The notes beneath the pieces were generated by a model. It searched no databases. It saw only the letters and a list, made by a program, of their open reading frames with translations, and was not told the DNA's origin. DNA of 34,222 bases from an uncultured Pseudomonadota bacterium (GTDB lineage: Bacteria; Myxococcota_A; Polyangia; Nannocystales; Nannocystaceae). Position numbers and translations under genes: made by a program. Positions 8,617 to 15,980 of the stretch are shown piece after piece. Position 1 is the stretch's first letter. Each line of letters opens with the position of its first letter. Where the stretch lies: positions 1 through 34,222 of the forward strand of contig CAJXVA010000041.1 in the NCBI GenBank assembly GCA_913061055.1, in the 5' to 3' direction.

Positions 8617-9603
8617 ATGCGTGCCGTTGTGTTTCACCAATATGGCGCGCCGCAAGAGGTGATGAAGCTTGCCAGCGGACGAGACGTGCCCGAACCCAAG
8701 CGGGACGAGGTCCTGATCAAGATCGAGAGCTCTTCGATCAACGCGGCAGACATGCACATGGTCCGCGCGAACTACCTCATCATCCGGCTCGTGCTGGGGT
8801 GGTTCAAACCAGCGCAGAAGAATCGGACCCTGGGGATGGACCTCGCAGGAACGATCCAAGCCACGGGCAAGGATGTTGAAGGCTTCCAAGTGGGAGACGC
8901 CGTTGTTGCTGATGTGCGGAAGTCGTTCGGCGGCGCGTTCGGTGAGTACGCGGTCGTGCGCGCGAGCCATCTGGTGAAGAAACCGGATGGTGTCTCTTTC
9001 GGACAGGCGGCGACGGTGCCCATCTCGGGGCAGGCCGCGATGATGGGGGTGCTTCTGTGCGAGATCAAACCCGGGGATCGGATCCTCGTCAACGGTGCTT
9101 CCGGCGGGGTGGGGTCCTTTGGTGTTAAGTTGGCGAAGGCATTGGGCGCGCACGTGACTGCGATGTGTTCGGCCGAGAAGGCCGACGTGGTGAAGAGCTG
9201 GGGGGCAGATGAGGTCGTCGACTACAAGACGACGTCGGCGCAGGAGCTTCAGGCAAACAGCTACGACGCGGTGTTCGATACGGCGTGCTTCGAGAGTCCG
9301 TCGAGATTCGAGGGCGTGCTCAAGGACAACGGCCGATACGTGTTGGTGGGGGGGAGCTTCTACAGGATGCTCCGTCTCAAGGCGTTTGGTCGCTGGTACG
9401 GGCGTGGCGCGCAGCAGTTCAAGACACTGACCCAGGAGGTCGAGGTCACTGCGAATATCGAGCGGGTCCTCGAGATGATTGCACGGGGGCAGATCGAGCC
9501 GGCGATTCAGAGATCGGTGTCGCTGGCAGAGGTGCCCTCAGCGATTGAGAGCCTCGAGCGACGGACCGTCGTGGGGAAGATTGTTGTCAACAACCAGAAG
9601 TGA
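8617..9603 (+). CDS. Zinc-independent MDR oxidoreductase (quinone reductase type)
   Basis: A 328-residue medium-chain dehydrogenase/reductase. It has the GroES-like N-terminal domain (MRAVVFHQYGAPQEVMKLAS; the catalytic-zinc Cys/His ligands are not visible) and a Rossmann domain with VNGASGGVGSFGVKLAKALG at about 158-177. That motif (AxxGGVG) is typical of NADPH-dependent quinone or enone reductases. Expected reaction: reduction of quinones or alpha,beta-unsaturated carbonyls with NADPH in the cytosol. AGGAG eight bases upstream supports ATG8617. It is divergent from a LysR gene, its likely regulator. A broken near-duplicate lies at 14921-15829, and the two share sequence up to TGATGCTGGCTCG after the stop. 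Confidence 0.92.
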   Translation: MRAVVFHQYGAPQEVMKLASGRDVPEPKRDEVLIKIESSSINAADMHMVRANYLIIRLVLGWFKPAQKNRTLGMDLAGTIQATGKDVEGFQVGDAVVADVRKSFGGAFGEYAVVRASHLVKKPDGVSFGQAATVPISGQAAMMGVLLCEIKPGDRILVNGASGGVGSFGVKLAKALGAHVTAMCSAEKADVVKSWGADEVVDYKTTSAQELQANSYDAVFDTACFESPSRFEGVLKDNGRYVLVGGSFYRMLRLKAFGRWYGRGAQQFKTLTQEVEVTANIERVLEMIARGQIEPAIQRSVSLAEVPSAIESLERRTVVGKIVVNNQK

Positions 9604-9613
9604 TGCTGGCTCG

Positions 9614-9778
9614 TTCGTGGATGCGCTTCGGGATGCTCGAGTCCAAGCGCTTGCGTGGTGGGCACAGCTCGAGGCGCAGGCCGTCGCCGAGGGGGCAACG
9701 TCGTCCGAAGAGGCCCTGCGTCCGTACCTTCCCATGGGCCCTGCGTCTCACCCGCGCGTCTTGCAGGTGCTCCGATCG
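9614..9778 (+). pseudogene. Fragment of the 12032-12925 hypothetical gene
   Basis: This stretch encodes ALRDARVQALAWWAQLEAQA and EALRPYLPMGPASHPRVLQV, matching ELRDAHAQALAWWARLEDRV and EMLRPYLPMGPASHPRVLQV near the N-terminus of the intact gene at 12032. It begins directly where MDR-copy homology ends (9613) and runs into the 3' end of the convergent TetR gene. It is only about 55 codons and has no start. Confidence 0.75.
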
Positions 9779-10392
9779 AGTCCGTCGAGGATGAGACCGA
9801 GCACGAACGCGAACTCGTCCCCGTGGTCGTGATCACCCAGGTGGCCGCGCACGTGTTCGGCCATGTACGGATAGTCCGCGCCCATCTCCTCCAGGAACGC
9901 ACTCGCCATTTCCTCGAGGTTGTCCCCGAGCGTCTCCTCGTATCCGATCTCCTGAAGGGTGAACCCCACGATGTGCATCGTGACCGCGTGATAGCCCCGG
10001 TACACGACTTCTGGTCCGAGTTCGGCCTCGGTGAGGATCCGGAGAATCGACTCGATGTAGCGGAGCCGGTGGGGTCCGGGCGGGCGCTTCGACCACTCGC
10101 CCGCCGCCCATTTATGTCTTGAAAGGACAGCGTGCGCGGCCGCGGCACTCGCCTGCATGACGTCTTTCCAAGAGCCCTCGGTGGCCGGAGGATCGATCTC
10201 CCCGACCACGACATCCAGCATTCCCGAGAGCATCTCCTGCTTGTTGGCCACGTGGTTGTAGAGCGACATCACCCGGAAATCGAGCGCGTCGGCGACCTTT
10301 CGCATCGTCAGCGCATCGACACCGTGTTCGTCCGCGAAGGACACAGCGGCGTCCAGAATCCGCGACCGCGACAGCGGCTGACGTGAACCCAT
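9748..10392 (-). CDS. TetR/AcrR-family repressor
   Basis: A 214-residue TetR-family regulator. The HTH is at about residues 9-55: RSRILDAAVSFADEHGVDAL, TMRKVADALDFRVMSLYNHV, ANKQEML. The ligand domain resembles the TetR_C_1 type, with GLILDGLD near the end. It is divergent from the MDR gene at 10517. Between them sits a 19-bp inverted repeat with back-to-back promoters (see 10420-10480), so it very probably represses both itself and the reductase until a ligand is bound. Its last codons (STCKTRG) are read from the inserted gene fragment at 9614-9778, so the natural C-terminus may have been replaced. Confidence 0.92.
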   Translation of the reverse strand: MGSRQPLSRSRILDAAVSFADEHGVDALTMRKVADALDFRVMSLYNHVANKQEMLSGMLDVVVGEIDPPATEGSWKDVMQASAAAAHAVLSRHKWAAGEWSKRPPGPHRLRYIESILRILTEAELGPEVVYRGYHAVTMHIVGFTLQEIGYEETLGDNLEEMASAFLEEMGADYPYMAEHVRGHLGDHDHGDEFAFVLGLILDGLDRSTCKTRG

Positions 10393-10419
10393 CCGAGCGT
10401 CCTTTCTCTCAAGTCGCCG

Positions 10420-10480
10420 TTGACAAACCGCAAAGTAGGGCTTACACCCAGATTCGTCAAGAAACGTACGGTGTACGTTT
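10420..10480. promoter_or_regulatory. Divergent promoters with TetR operator
   Basis: A perfect inverted repeat AAACGTAC-GGT-GTACGTTT lies at 10462-10480. Minus strand: -35 TTGACG (10455-10460) and -10 TACTTT (10432-10437), 17-base spacing, reading toward the TetR gene. Plus strand: -35 TTGACA (10420-10425) and a weaker -10 TACACC (10443-10448), also 17 bases, reading toward the MDR gene. The repeat falls just after the plus -10, near its start site, and beside the minus -35, which is ideal for repression of both. Promoter strength is inferred from consensus only. Confidence 0.75.
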
Positions 10481-10516
10481 TTCCTTCAACCCGCTCGAAC
10501 AGCGAAGACGAATCCG

Positions 10517-11518
10517 ATGCAACACAAACAACCATCTGGCGAATTGCGCCGAATGCGGTCCGCAATTCGGACGCGATACGGCCAAGCGGAGGTCCTCAAG
10601 ATCGCGGAGGTCGCCCGCCCCGCATGTTCAGACGACGAGGTGCTCGTCGAGGTCCGCGCCGCCTCACTCAATCCCTACGACTGGCATGGCATGACGGGGA
10701 CCCCCTACATCACGCGAATGGGAAGCGGTTGGTCGAAGCCCAAAGTCCCAGCTCTGGGCGTCGACGTCTCCGGTGTCATCACCGCTGTTGGAGCGGGGGT
10801 CTCCGACTTCTCTGTTGGCGACGAAGTGTTCGGATTTGCCGACGGTGCATATGCGGAGTTTGTCGCCGCGAAGGCAGACGCGCTCGCACACAAGCCCGCG
10901 AACACCTCGTTCGACGACGCGGCGGCGGTACCCGTAGCCGCCCTCGCGGCTCTCCAAGGACTTCGGGACCAGGGCAAGCTCCAACCCGGCCAACACGTCT
11001 TGGTCAACGGCGCGTCCGGGGGCGTCGGCACCTACGCCATCCAGCTCGCCAAGCATCTCGGGGCGACAGTGACCGGTGTGTGCAGCACCGCGAACGCGGA
11101 CCTGGTTCGGTCGCTTGGCGCGGACAACGTCATCGACTACACGACGGAAGACTTCGCGGCAGCCTCGTCCGCGTACGACGTCGTGCTCGACAACGTCGGA
11201 AACCGAACGATGTCAGCGATCAAACGATGCCTGGCGCCCAACGGCTGCTACGTCGTCGTGAGTGGACCCAAACGCACCATCCTCGGGCCGTTGCCACACA
11301 TGCTCAAGGCCATGGTCTCGTTCATGTTCGGCTCGCGTCGAGCTGCCGTCTTCATGACGCAGCGGAAGCGAGCAGACCTCGAGTTCCTCGCGGAGCTGTT
11401 GGCCTCGGGTGGGCTGAGGTCGGTCGTCGAGGCGAAGTACCCCCTCGAGCAGGCCCGAATGGCGATGACACACCTTGCGACCGGGCGCACCAAGGGAAAG
11501 CTCGTATTGCAGACCTGA
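10517..11518 (+). CDS. NAD(P)-dependent MDR oxidoreductase
   Basis: A 333-residue MDR-family reductase: GroES-like half (RSAIRTRYGQAEVLKIAEVA, NPYDWHGM) and Rossmann half with LVNGASGGVGTYAIQLAKHL. The Cys/His ligands of catalytic zinc are not visible, so it is of the quinone-reductase / enoyl-reductase kind. It is clearly a different subfamily from the 8617 gene. ATG10553 is an alternative start closer to the usual family N-terminus; neither has a strong ribosome-binding site. Expression is probably controlled by the divergent TetR protein through the 10462-10480 operator, which suggests a role in detoxifying an electrophile or similar ligand (inference). Confidence 0.9.
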   Translation: MQHKQPSGELRRMRSAIRTRYGQAEVLKIAEVARPACSDDEVLVEVRAASLNPYDWHGMTGTPYITRMGSGWSKPKVPALGVDVSGVITAVGAGVSDFSVGDEVFGFADGAYAEFVAAKADALAHKPANTSFDDAAAVPVAALAALQGLRDQGKLQPGQHVLVNGASGGVGTYAIQLAKHLGATVTGVCSTANADLVRSLGADNVIDYTTEDFAAASSAYDVVLDNVGNRTMSAIKRCLAPNGCYVVVSGPKRTILGPLPHMLKAMVSFMFGSRRAAVFMTQRKRADLEFLAELLASGGLRSVVEAKYPLEQARMAMTHLATGRTKGKLVLQT

Positions 11519-11563
11519 CCTCCGGTGAGCCCATCCCAGGAAGCAAGCCGAGCCAACCCTGCC

Positions 11564-12027
11564 ATGTCCGACGCCCAGCGAATCGAAAGCCACCGCGACT
11601 TCGCCCGCGAAATGCTCGACGACGAGTTGCAGCCCACGCTGGTGTGGATGCCAGACAACGCAGCCGTACTCGGTGCTCGTGCAGAGCGATTCATCGTCGC
11701 GGGGCACAGCGCGGGAGGAGGGCTTGCCGCCGCGGTGACGCTCGCAGCGAGCGATGCGGGCGACGCGGATATCGCCTTTCAGATGTCGGTGACCTCGATC
11801 CGCTTCGGGACGAAACCGTGGCCTTCGTGGAGGCATCGGAAGCCGCAGGAGTTCCAGTGAGATTCACTCGATTTAGCGGAGCTTTTCACGGCTTCGAATC
11901 GTTCGCGGCTGCGACGGCACTAGGGCGACACGCACATCGTTTCGAATGTGATGCCTTCGGCGACTTCGTAGACCGCTACGTGCTGGGCTCGCGACCACGA
12001 TTCCAACCCAAACAGGCCCAAGGGTGA
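11564..12027 (+). pseudogene. Alpha/beta hydrolase (HSL-type) with deleted core
   Basis: The 5' part encodes TLVWMPDNAAVLGARAERFI followed by VAGHSAGGGLAAAVTLAASD, the nucleophile elbow GHSAGG of hormone-sensitive-lipase-type esterases. The frame then jumps near 11781 to another frame reading VGDLDPLRDETVAFVEASEA and FTRFSGAFHGFESF, which carry the expected acid (GDLDPLRDE) and His (FHGF) regions. The roughly 100 residues normally between these, and the N-terminal HGGG oxyanion segment, are missing. This is a deletion-bearing pseudogene, not a simple read error. It begins shortly after the MDR stop and ends four bases before the next gene. Confidence 0.8.
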
Positions 12028-12031
12028 GTGC

Positions 12032-12925
12032 ATGCCGAAGCAAGAAAAACTGTTCGGAGGATATCTGGATGAGCTCAGAGATGCCCATGCACAGGCGCTT
12101 GCATGGTGGGCGCGTCTCGAAGATCGCGTCGTGGCGCTGGGGAGCGACGCTGCCTCGACGGACGAGATGCTCCGTCCGTACCTGCCCATGGGTCCGGCGT
12201 CTCATCCTCGCGTTTTGCAGGTCCTCCGTGTGCATGCGGCCGCGCTCGCAGGACGAAACGATGAGCAACCACCAAGACGATCCCACGAAAGAAAACGACT
12301 GGCCGATCACTTGCGCACCGCCGAGCCCAAGCTCGGGGCCTTCTTGGAGGATCTACTCCTATTTCCCGAGGAGAGGCCATTGCCCGACCTCCCAGAGCAG
12401 CCTGAATCCGCGCTCGAGCAGCCCCGCGCGTTCCGGTTCGAAGTCCAACACGCCCCGGGCAGAGGTATCGAGCGACTCATGGGCGCATCCCGTCTGATGC
12501 CTGGGTTCGGGACCGGTGCGGCGGCGGTCAACACACTAACTGACGCGTCCATCGAACACCGCCGCTTGTTCTACGCGTACGAACGTCACCTCGAAGCCGC
12601 GCTCTCGATCGCCGAAGTGTGGTGGGCAACCGTCATCGTGACCACGAGAGCCCGCCGCGAGGTCAAGCCTCTCCATGCGGCCGCCCATGCGTTCGACCAA
12701 TACTTTGCTGGTCCGGCCGTCTGCCCCGAGTTGCAGTGGACGATCCATCGCTATTGGACCCAGTGTATGGGGATCAATGCGCGGTCGCGCGCTTCACGGC
12801 GCGTTCCGCCTGAGTCCCTGCTGCTCACCTGGCTTCAAGACGACAACCACCCCGGATGGCTCGAGGCCGTCAGTTGTCTCCCCTATTGGCCGATCGGCCT
12901 GGATGGAGCCGGACGTTGGCAGTAG
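12032..12925 (+). CDS. Hypothetical protein with paralogous fragment nearby
   Basis: A 297-residue protein of unrecognised family. The N-terminal part has ELRDAHAQALAWWARLEDRV and the conserved EMLRPYLPMGPASHPRVLQV. The middle has an acidic, Pro-rich stretch. The C-terminal half holds LFYAYERHLEAALSIAEVWW and several Trp residues; it is probably alpha-helical and cytoplasmic, with no signal peptide seen. AAGGGTGAG just upstream supports ATG12032. It is followed after 20 bases by an ECF sigma gene, so the two may be co-transcribed. A diverged fragment of its N-terminus is at 9614-9778, showing a multi-copy family in this genome. Confidence 0.65.
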   Translation: MPKQEKLFGGYLDELRDAHAQALAWWARLEDRVVALGSDAASTDEMLRPYLPMGPASHPRVLQVLRVHAAALAGRNDEQPPRRSHERKRLADHLRTAEPKLGAFLEDLLLFPEERPLPDLPEQPESALEQPRAFRFEVQHAPGRGIERLMGASRLMPGFGTGAAAVNTLTDASIEHRRLFYAYERHLEAALSIAEVWWATVIVTTRARREVKPLHAAAHAFDQYFAGPAVCPELQWTIHRYWTQCMGINARSRASRRVPPESLLLTWLQDDNHPGWLEAVSCLPYWPIGLDGAGRWQ

Positions 12926-12945
12926 CGGCACTCCATCACGATTCG

Positions 12946-13545
12946 ATGCACGCTCTGATGCTCCGGTATGTCGGAGGAGACGCCCGGGCCTTCGACACGC
13001 TGTTTCGTCGGCTCGCGCCGCGGATCCGTAGGTACCTTCAGCGGCGAGTCCGTGCGCCCGAGTTGGTGGACGACCTCATGCAGCAGACCCTCCTTCGCGT
13101 GCACGTCTCCAAGCAGTGCTACGACCACCGGTGGGAGGGCGAGCCCGGCACCGTCGAGCGGTGGTTCCTGACCTCGGCTCGACGGACCATGCTCGATCAC
13201 TTCCGCAGCGAGTACCGACGCCAGGCTCGAGTCGAGAAGGTCTGCCAGCGGGAGGACACGGAGGGCTTCGGTCGGCGTGTCGCACCGATGACCCCAGAAG
13301 AACAACTGTGCGAAGACGAAGAGGTCGCCGAGCGCCGAGCCTCGGTCCGGCGGGCTGTCGATGCACTCCCGCCCAACTCGCGGGAGGTCGTCCGGCGACA
13401 CAAGCTCGAGGGAGAGCCGATCCACCGCATCGCGAAGGAGCTGTCGATCCCGACCGTCAGCCTGCGCGTCCGGGCTCACCGCGCCTACAAAAAGCTGGCG
13501 AAGACGCTTGGTTCACAGTCGGAGACCCGGGAACGGGGCGCGTAG
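12946..13545 (+). CDS. ECF-type RNA polymerase sigma factor
   Basis: A 199-residue sigma-70-family ECF factor. Region 2 is MLRYVGGDARAFDTLFRRLA, LVDDLMQQTLLRVH and WFLTSARRTMLDHFRSEYRR. After a charged linker, region 4 is ALPPNSREVVRRHKLEGEPI and ELSIPTVSLRVRAHRAYKKL, the -35-binding HTH. ATG12946 sits at the usual start of region 2; a longer frame from 12856 would overlap the upstream gene. No anti-sigma gene is next to it. It probably directs a small regulon; the trigger is unknown. Confidence 0.88.
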   Translation: MHALMLRYVGGDARAFDTLFRRLAPRIRRYLQRRVRAPELVDDLMQQTLLRVHVSKQCYDHRWEGEPGTVERWFLTSARRTMLDHFRSEYRRQARVEKVCQREDTEGFGRRVAPMTPEEQLCEDEEVAERRASVRRAVDALPPNSREVVRRHKLEGEPIHRIAKELSIPTVSLRVRAHRAYKKLAKTLGSQSETRERGA

Positions 13546-13577
13546 TGCCGGATGTCTCCTCGTTGTGAAGGCAGAGG

Positions 13578-13608
13578 GTCCGGACGGGAGGTCTCCCAAC
13601 TGCCGGAC
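13578..13608 (+). terminator. Nested hairpin after the sigma gene
   Basis: Outer stem GTCCGG (13578-13583) pairs with CCGGAC (13603-13608). An inner stem GGGAG-GT-CTCCC occupies 13586-13597. It lies 33 bases after the ECF sigma stop in the gap before the convergent lipoprotein gene. No U-run follows, so it may be a weak or Rho-assisted terminator, or an RNA structure protecting transcript ends. Confidence 0.35.
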
Positions 13609-13723
13609 ACGAAAGTCGGGGGCGCTTGACGCTCTGTGACGCCGGCCTCGAAGCGTCTGAGGTCTACGCGCCACGCAGCCTGCTGACCACGACGATGACC
13701 GCCCCACGCGGCCCAGAACGTCG

Positions 13724-14731
13724 TCACTCCCCAGCGAACGCGCGCGCTCGCCGTTGCTCGAGCATCCGCTCACCCGGGCTCTGCTCGAGTTGGTAGCGCC
13801 ATAGCGGCAGCGCCCGCACGGTGGGCTGCTCGCCCTGCGTCCAGTCGACGCGCAGACTGCCCAACGACAGCGTCTGCACCGGACCCTCGCAGGGGCCGGT
13901 AATGAGCCACAGCTGGGCGCCGACATATCCACCTGGCGCGACTTCACGCAGCTGCGCGTGCACGGCGACGGGCTCGGCCGAGTCGTGGCAGCGAGGCAGC
14001 TCGGTCTCGTTGTGACTCCAGCTGCCCGTGTGCACCATGCCTCCGTCCAGGGTGGTGTACTCGTCGATGACCTCGAGCGGGGTGCGGTCCGGCAAGCCCC
14101 GGCGCTCTCCCCCTCGCACCCGTATAGAGCCAGACAGCTCCACGGCGCGCCGGTCTCCGGAGGACGGCAGACGGGCGATCATGTCCACGCTCATCCGCTC
14201 GAGGCGGACGGTCCAGCGAGCCTCATCGGTCGAGCCGAGGTCCCGGTCTGGCTCACGGGGTCGTAGTGACACCACGCCCGAGAGCGCATGGGCGGGCATC
14301 TCGAGATCGCCGAGCACGGCGTCAAGGCACTCGTTGACTGGATCGGGTGCGCCATCGATCCGAAAATCGCGGAGCATCGCGTTGCTGATGGATACCCACG
14401 CCGACGTCGACGACACCTGGCCGTCGTCGATCGCATGCTCGAGCCCCCGCAAGCACTCGTGCAGCGGCTCGGCGTAGCTCTCGAGCGTGGCCAGCACCCG
14501 GCCGTCCGTGTCCCCCATGAGCAGGTTCTCCTCGAAGTCGAAGACGACCGCGCTCAGGGAAGGCTCGGGTGCGGATTCATCGGCCGCCACAGGAGGCACC
14601 AGGCTCGAACCGGCGTCAGGCGCCGCGACCGGTCGCGGTTCGGCCAGCGGTGGGGTCGAACGCGAGCACGCGCCCGCCAATGTGCCGAGCACAGCTAACT
14701 GTCTCAATGCCGAGGTCGGCAGGGATCGCAT
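13724..14731 (-). CDS. Lipoprotein of unknown function
   Basis: A 335-residue lipoprotein starting at ATG14731: MRSLPTSALRQLAVLGTLAG then ACSRS, a type II signal with lipobox LAGAC. The first part of the mature chain is Pro/Ala/Ser-rich, as in spacer regions of outer-membrane lipoproteins. Then come VFDFEENLLMGDTDGRVLAT and ESYAEPLHECLRGLEHAIDD with paired Cys, and beta-rich C-terminal segments. A second Cys segment, NECLDAVLGDLEMPAHALSG, echoes the first and faintly recalls AgmX/PglI-type C-terminal domains. This is not strong enough to assign. The long upstream extension of the same frame is antisense to the MDR copy and is not coding. Confidence 0.65.
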   Translation of the reverse strand: MRSLPTSALRQLAVLGTLAGACSRSTPPLAEPRPVAAPDAGSSLVPPVAADESAPEPSLSAVVFDFEENLLMGDTDGRVLATLESYAEPLHECLRGLEHAIDDGQVSSTSAWVSISNAMLRDFRIDGAPDPVNECLDAVLGDLEMPAHALSGVVSLRPREPDRDLGSTDEARWTVRLERMSVDMIARLPSSGDRRAVELSGSIRVRGGERRGLPDRTPLEVIDEYTTLDGGMVHTGSWSHNETELPRCHDSAEPVAVHAQLREVAPGGYVGAQLWLITGPCEGPVQTLSLGSLRVDWTQGEQPTVRALPLWRYQLEQSPGERMLEQRRARAFAGE

Positions 14732-14920
14732 GCGCCGAGGCTCGCTCGCTGGTCGTGCGCTGACCGATGCGGCCGTGGCGGTGACTTGCGGGTTTGACAC
14801 TCGCACCAACGATACCTCCATCGCCGCGTTCTTCACACTCGCTGTCCACCGGGACGCCGCACGACTGACCGGCGAACACGTCGAGTGGGTGCACACCCAA
14901 GCACCGCCTTCGTCGACTAC

Positions 14921-15829
14921 GGCCCGCAAGAGGTGATGAAGCTTGCCAGCGGACGCGACGCGCCCGATCCCCACATGGTCCGCGCAAACTACCTCATCAT
15001 CCGGCTCGTGCTGGGGGTTCAAACCAGCGAACAAGAACCGGACCCTGGGGATGGACCTCGCAGGAACGATACAGGCCACGGGCAAGGATGCTGAAGGCTC
15101 CCAGTGGGAGACGCGGTTGTTGCTGATGTGCGGAAGTCGTTTGGAGGCGCGTTCGGTGAGTACGCGGTCGTACGCGCGGCCCATCTGGTCAAGAAGCCGG
15201 CTTGTGTCTCCTTCGGACAGGCAGCAACCGTGCCCATCTCAGGGCTGGCGGCGATGATGGGGGGGCTCCTGTGCGAGATCAAGCCCGGGGATCGGGTTCT
15301 CGTCAACGGAGCTTCGGGCGGGGTCGGGTCCTTTGGTGTCAAGTTGGCGAAGGCATTGGGGGCCCACGTGACTGCGATGTGTTCGGCCGAGAAGGCCGAC
15401 GTGGTGAAGAGCTGGGGTGCGGATGAGGTTGTCGACTACAAGACGACGTCGGCTGAGGAACTCCAGGGAAACGGCTACGACGCGGTGTTCGATGCGGCGT
15501 GCTTCGAGAGCCCGTCGAGATTCGAGGGCGTGCTCAAGGACAACGGCCGATACGTCTTGGTGGGGGGGAGCTTCTACAGGATGCTCCGTCTCAAGGCGTT
15601 TGGTCGCTGGTACGGGCGTGGCGCGCAGCAGTTCAAGACACTGACCCAGGAGGTCGAGGTCACTGCGAATATCGAGCGGGTCCTCGAGATGATTGCACGG
15701 GGGCAGATCGAGCCGGCGATTCAGAGAGCTGTGTCGCTGGCAGAGGTGCCCTCAGCGATTCAGAGCCTCGAGCGACGTACCGTCGTGGGGAAGATTGTTG
15801 TTAACAACCAGATGTGATGCTGGCTCGGG
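14921..15829 (+). pseudogene. Broken near-duplicate of the 8617 MDR gene
   Basis: DNA matches the 8617-9613 region at high identity to GATGCTGGCTCG after the stop. It lacks the first codons, has an internal loss of about 60 bases after residue 25, loses two bases near 15018 (GGGGTGGTTC becomes GGGGGTTC) and one near 15100. The last two changes sum to three and restore the frame, so an intact stretch from ATG15104 to 15817 (237 codons) contains the whole Rossmann domain with NGASGGVGSFGV. The GroES-like half is broken, so it cannot be a normal reductase. Unlike the parent it has no adjacent LysR gene. Confidence 0.88.
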
Positions 15830-15980
15830 TTTAAGAGAATGGGCGCCACGCTTCCAGCGGCGGCTGCCAGCTCACCCTGGTCTGCACTCCGTCGGCGAAG
15901 CCAGCCTCGCAGGCTCGGCGGTGTAGCAAGGGGCGGAGGAGGAGAGCCGGAATCGCTCCTGGAAGCGGCGCTTCGGCACT

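Noticed and set aside
10420..12027. 535-codon plus-strand ORF
   Set aside because: It is Arg-rich shadow sequence across the MDR gene in the wrong frame; only its last 80 codons are meaningful, as the tail of the hydrolase pseudogene.
14732..15184. N-terminal extension of the 13724 lipoprotein frame
   Set aside because: It is antisense to the MDR copy and would bury the lipoprotein signal peptide in mid-protein.
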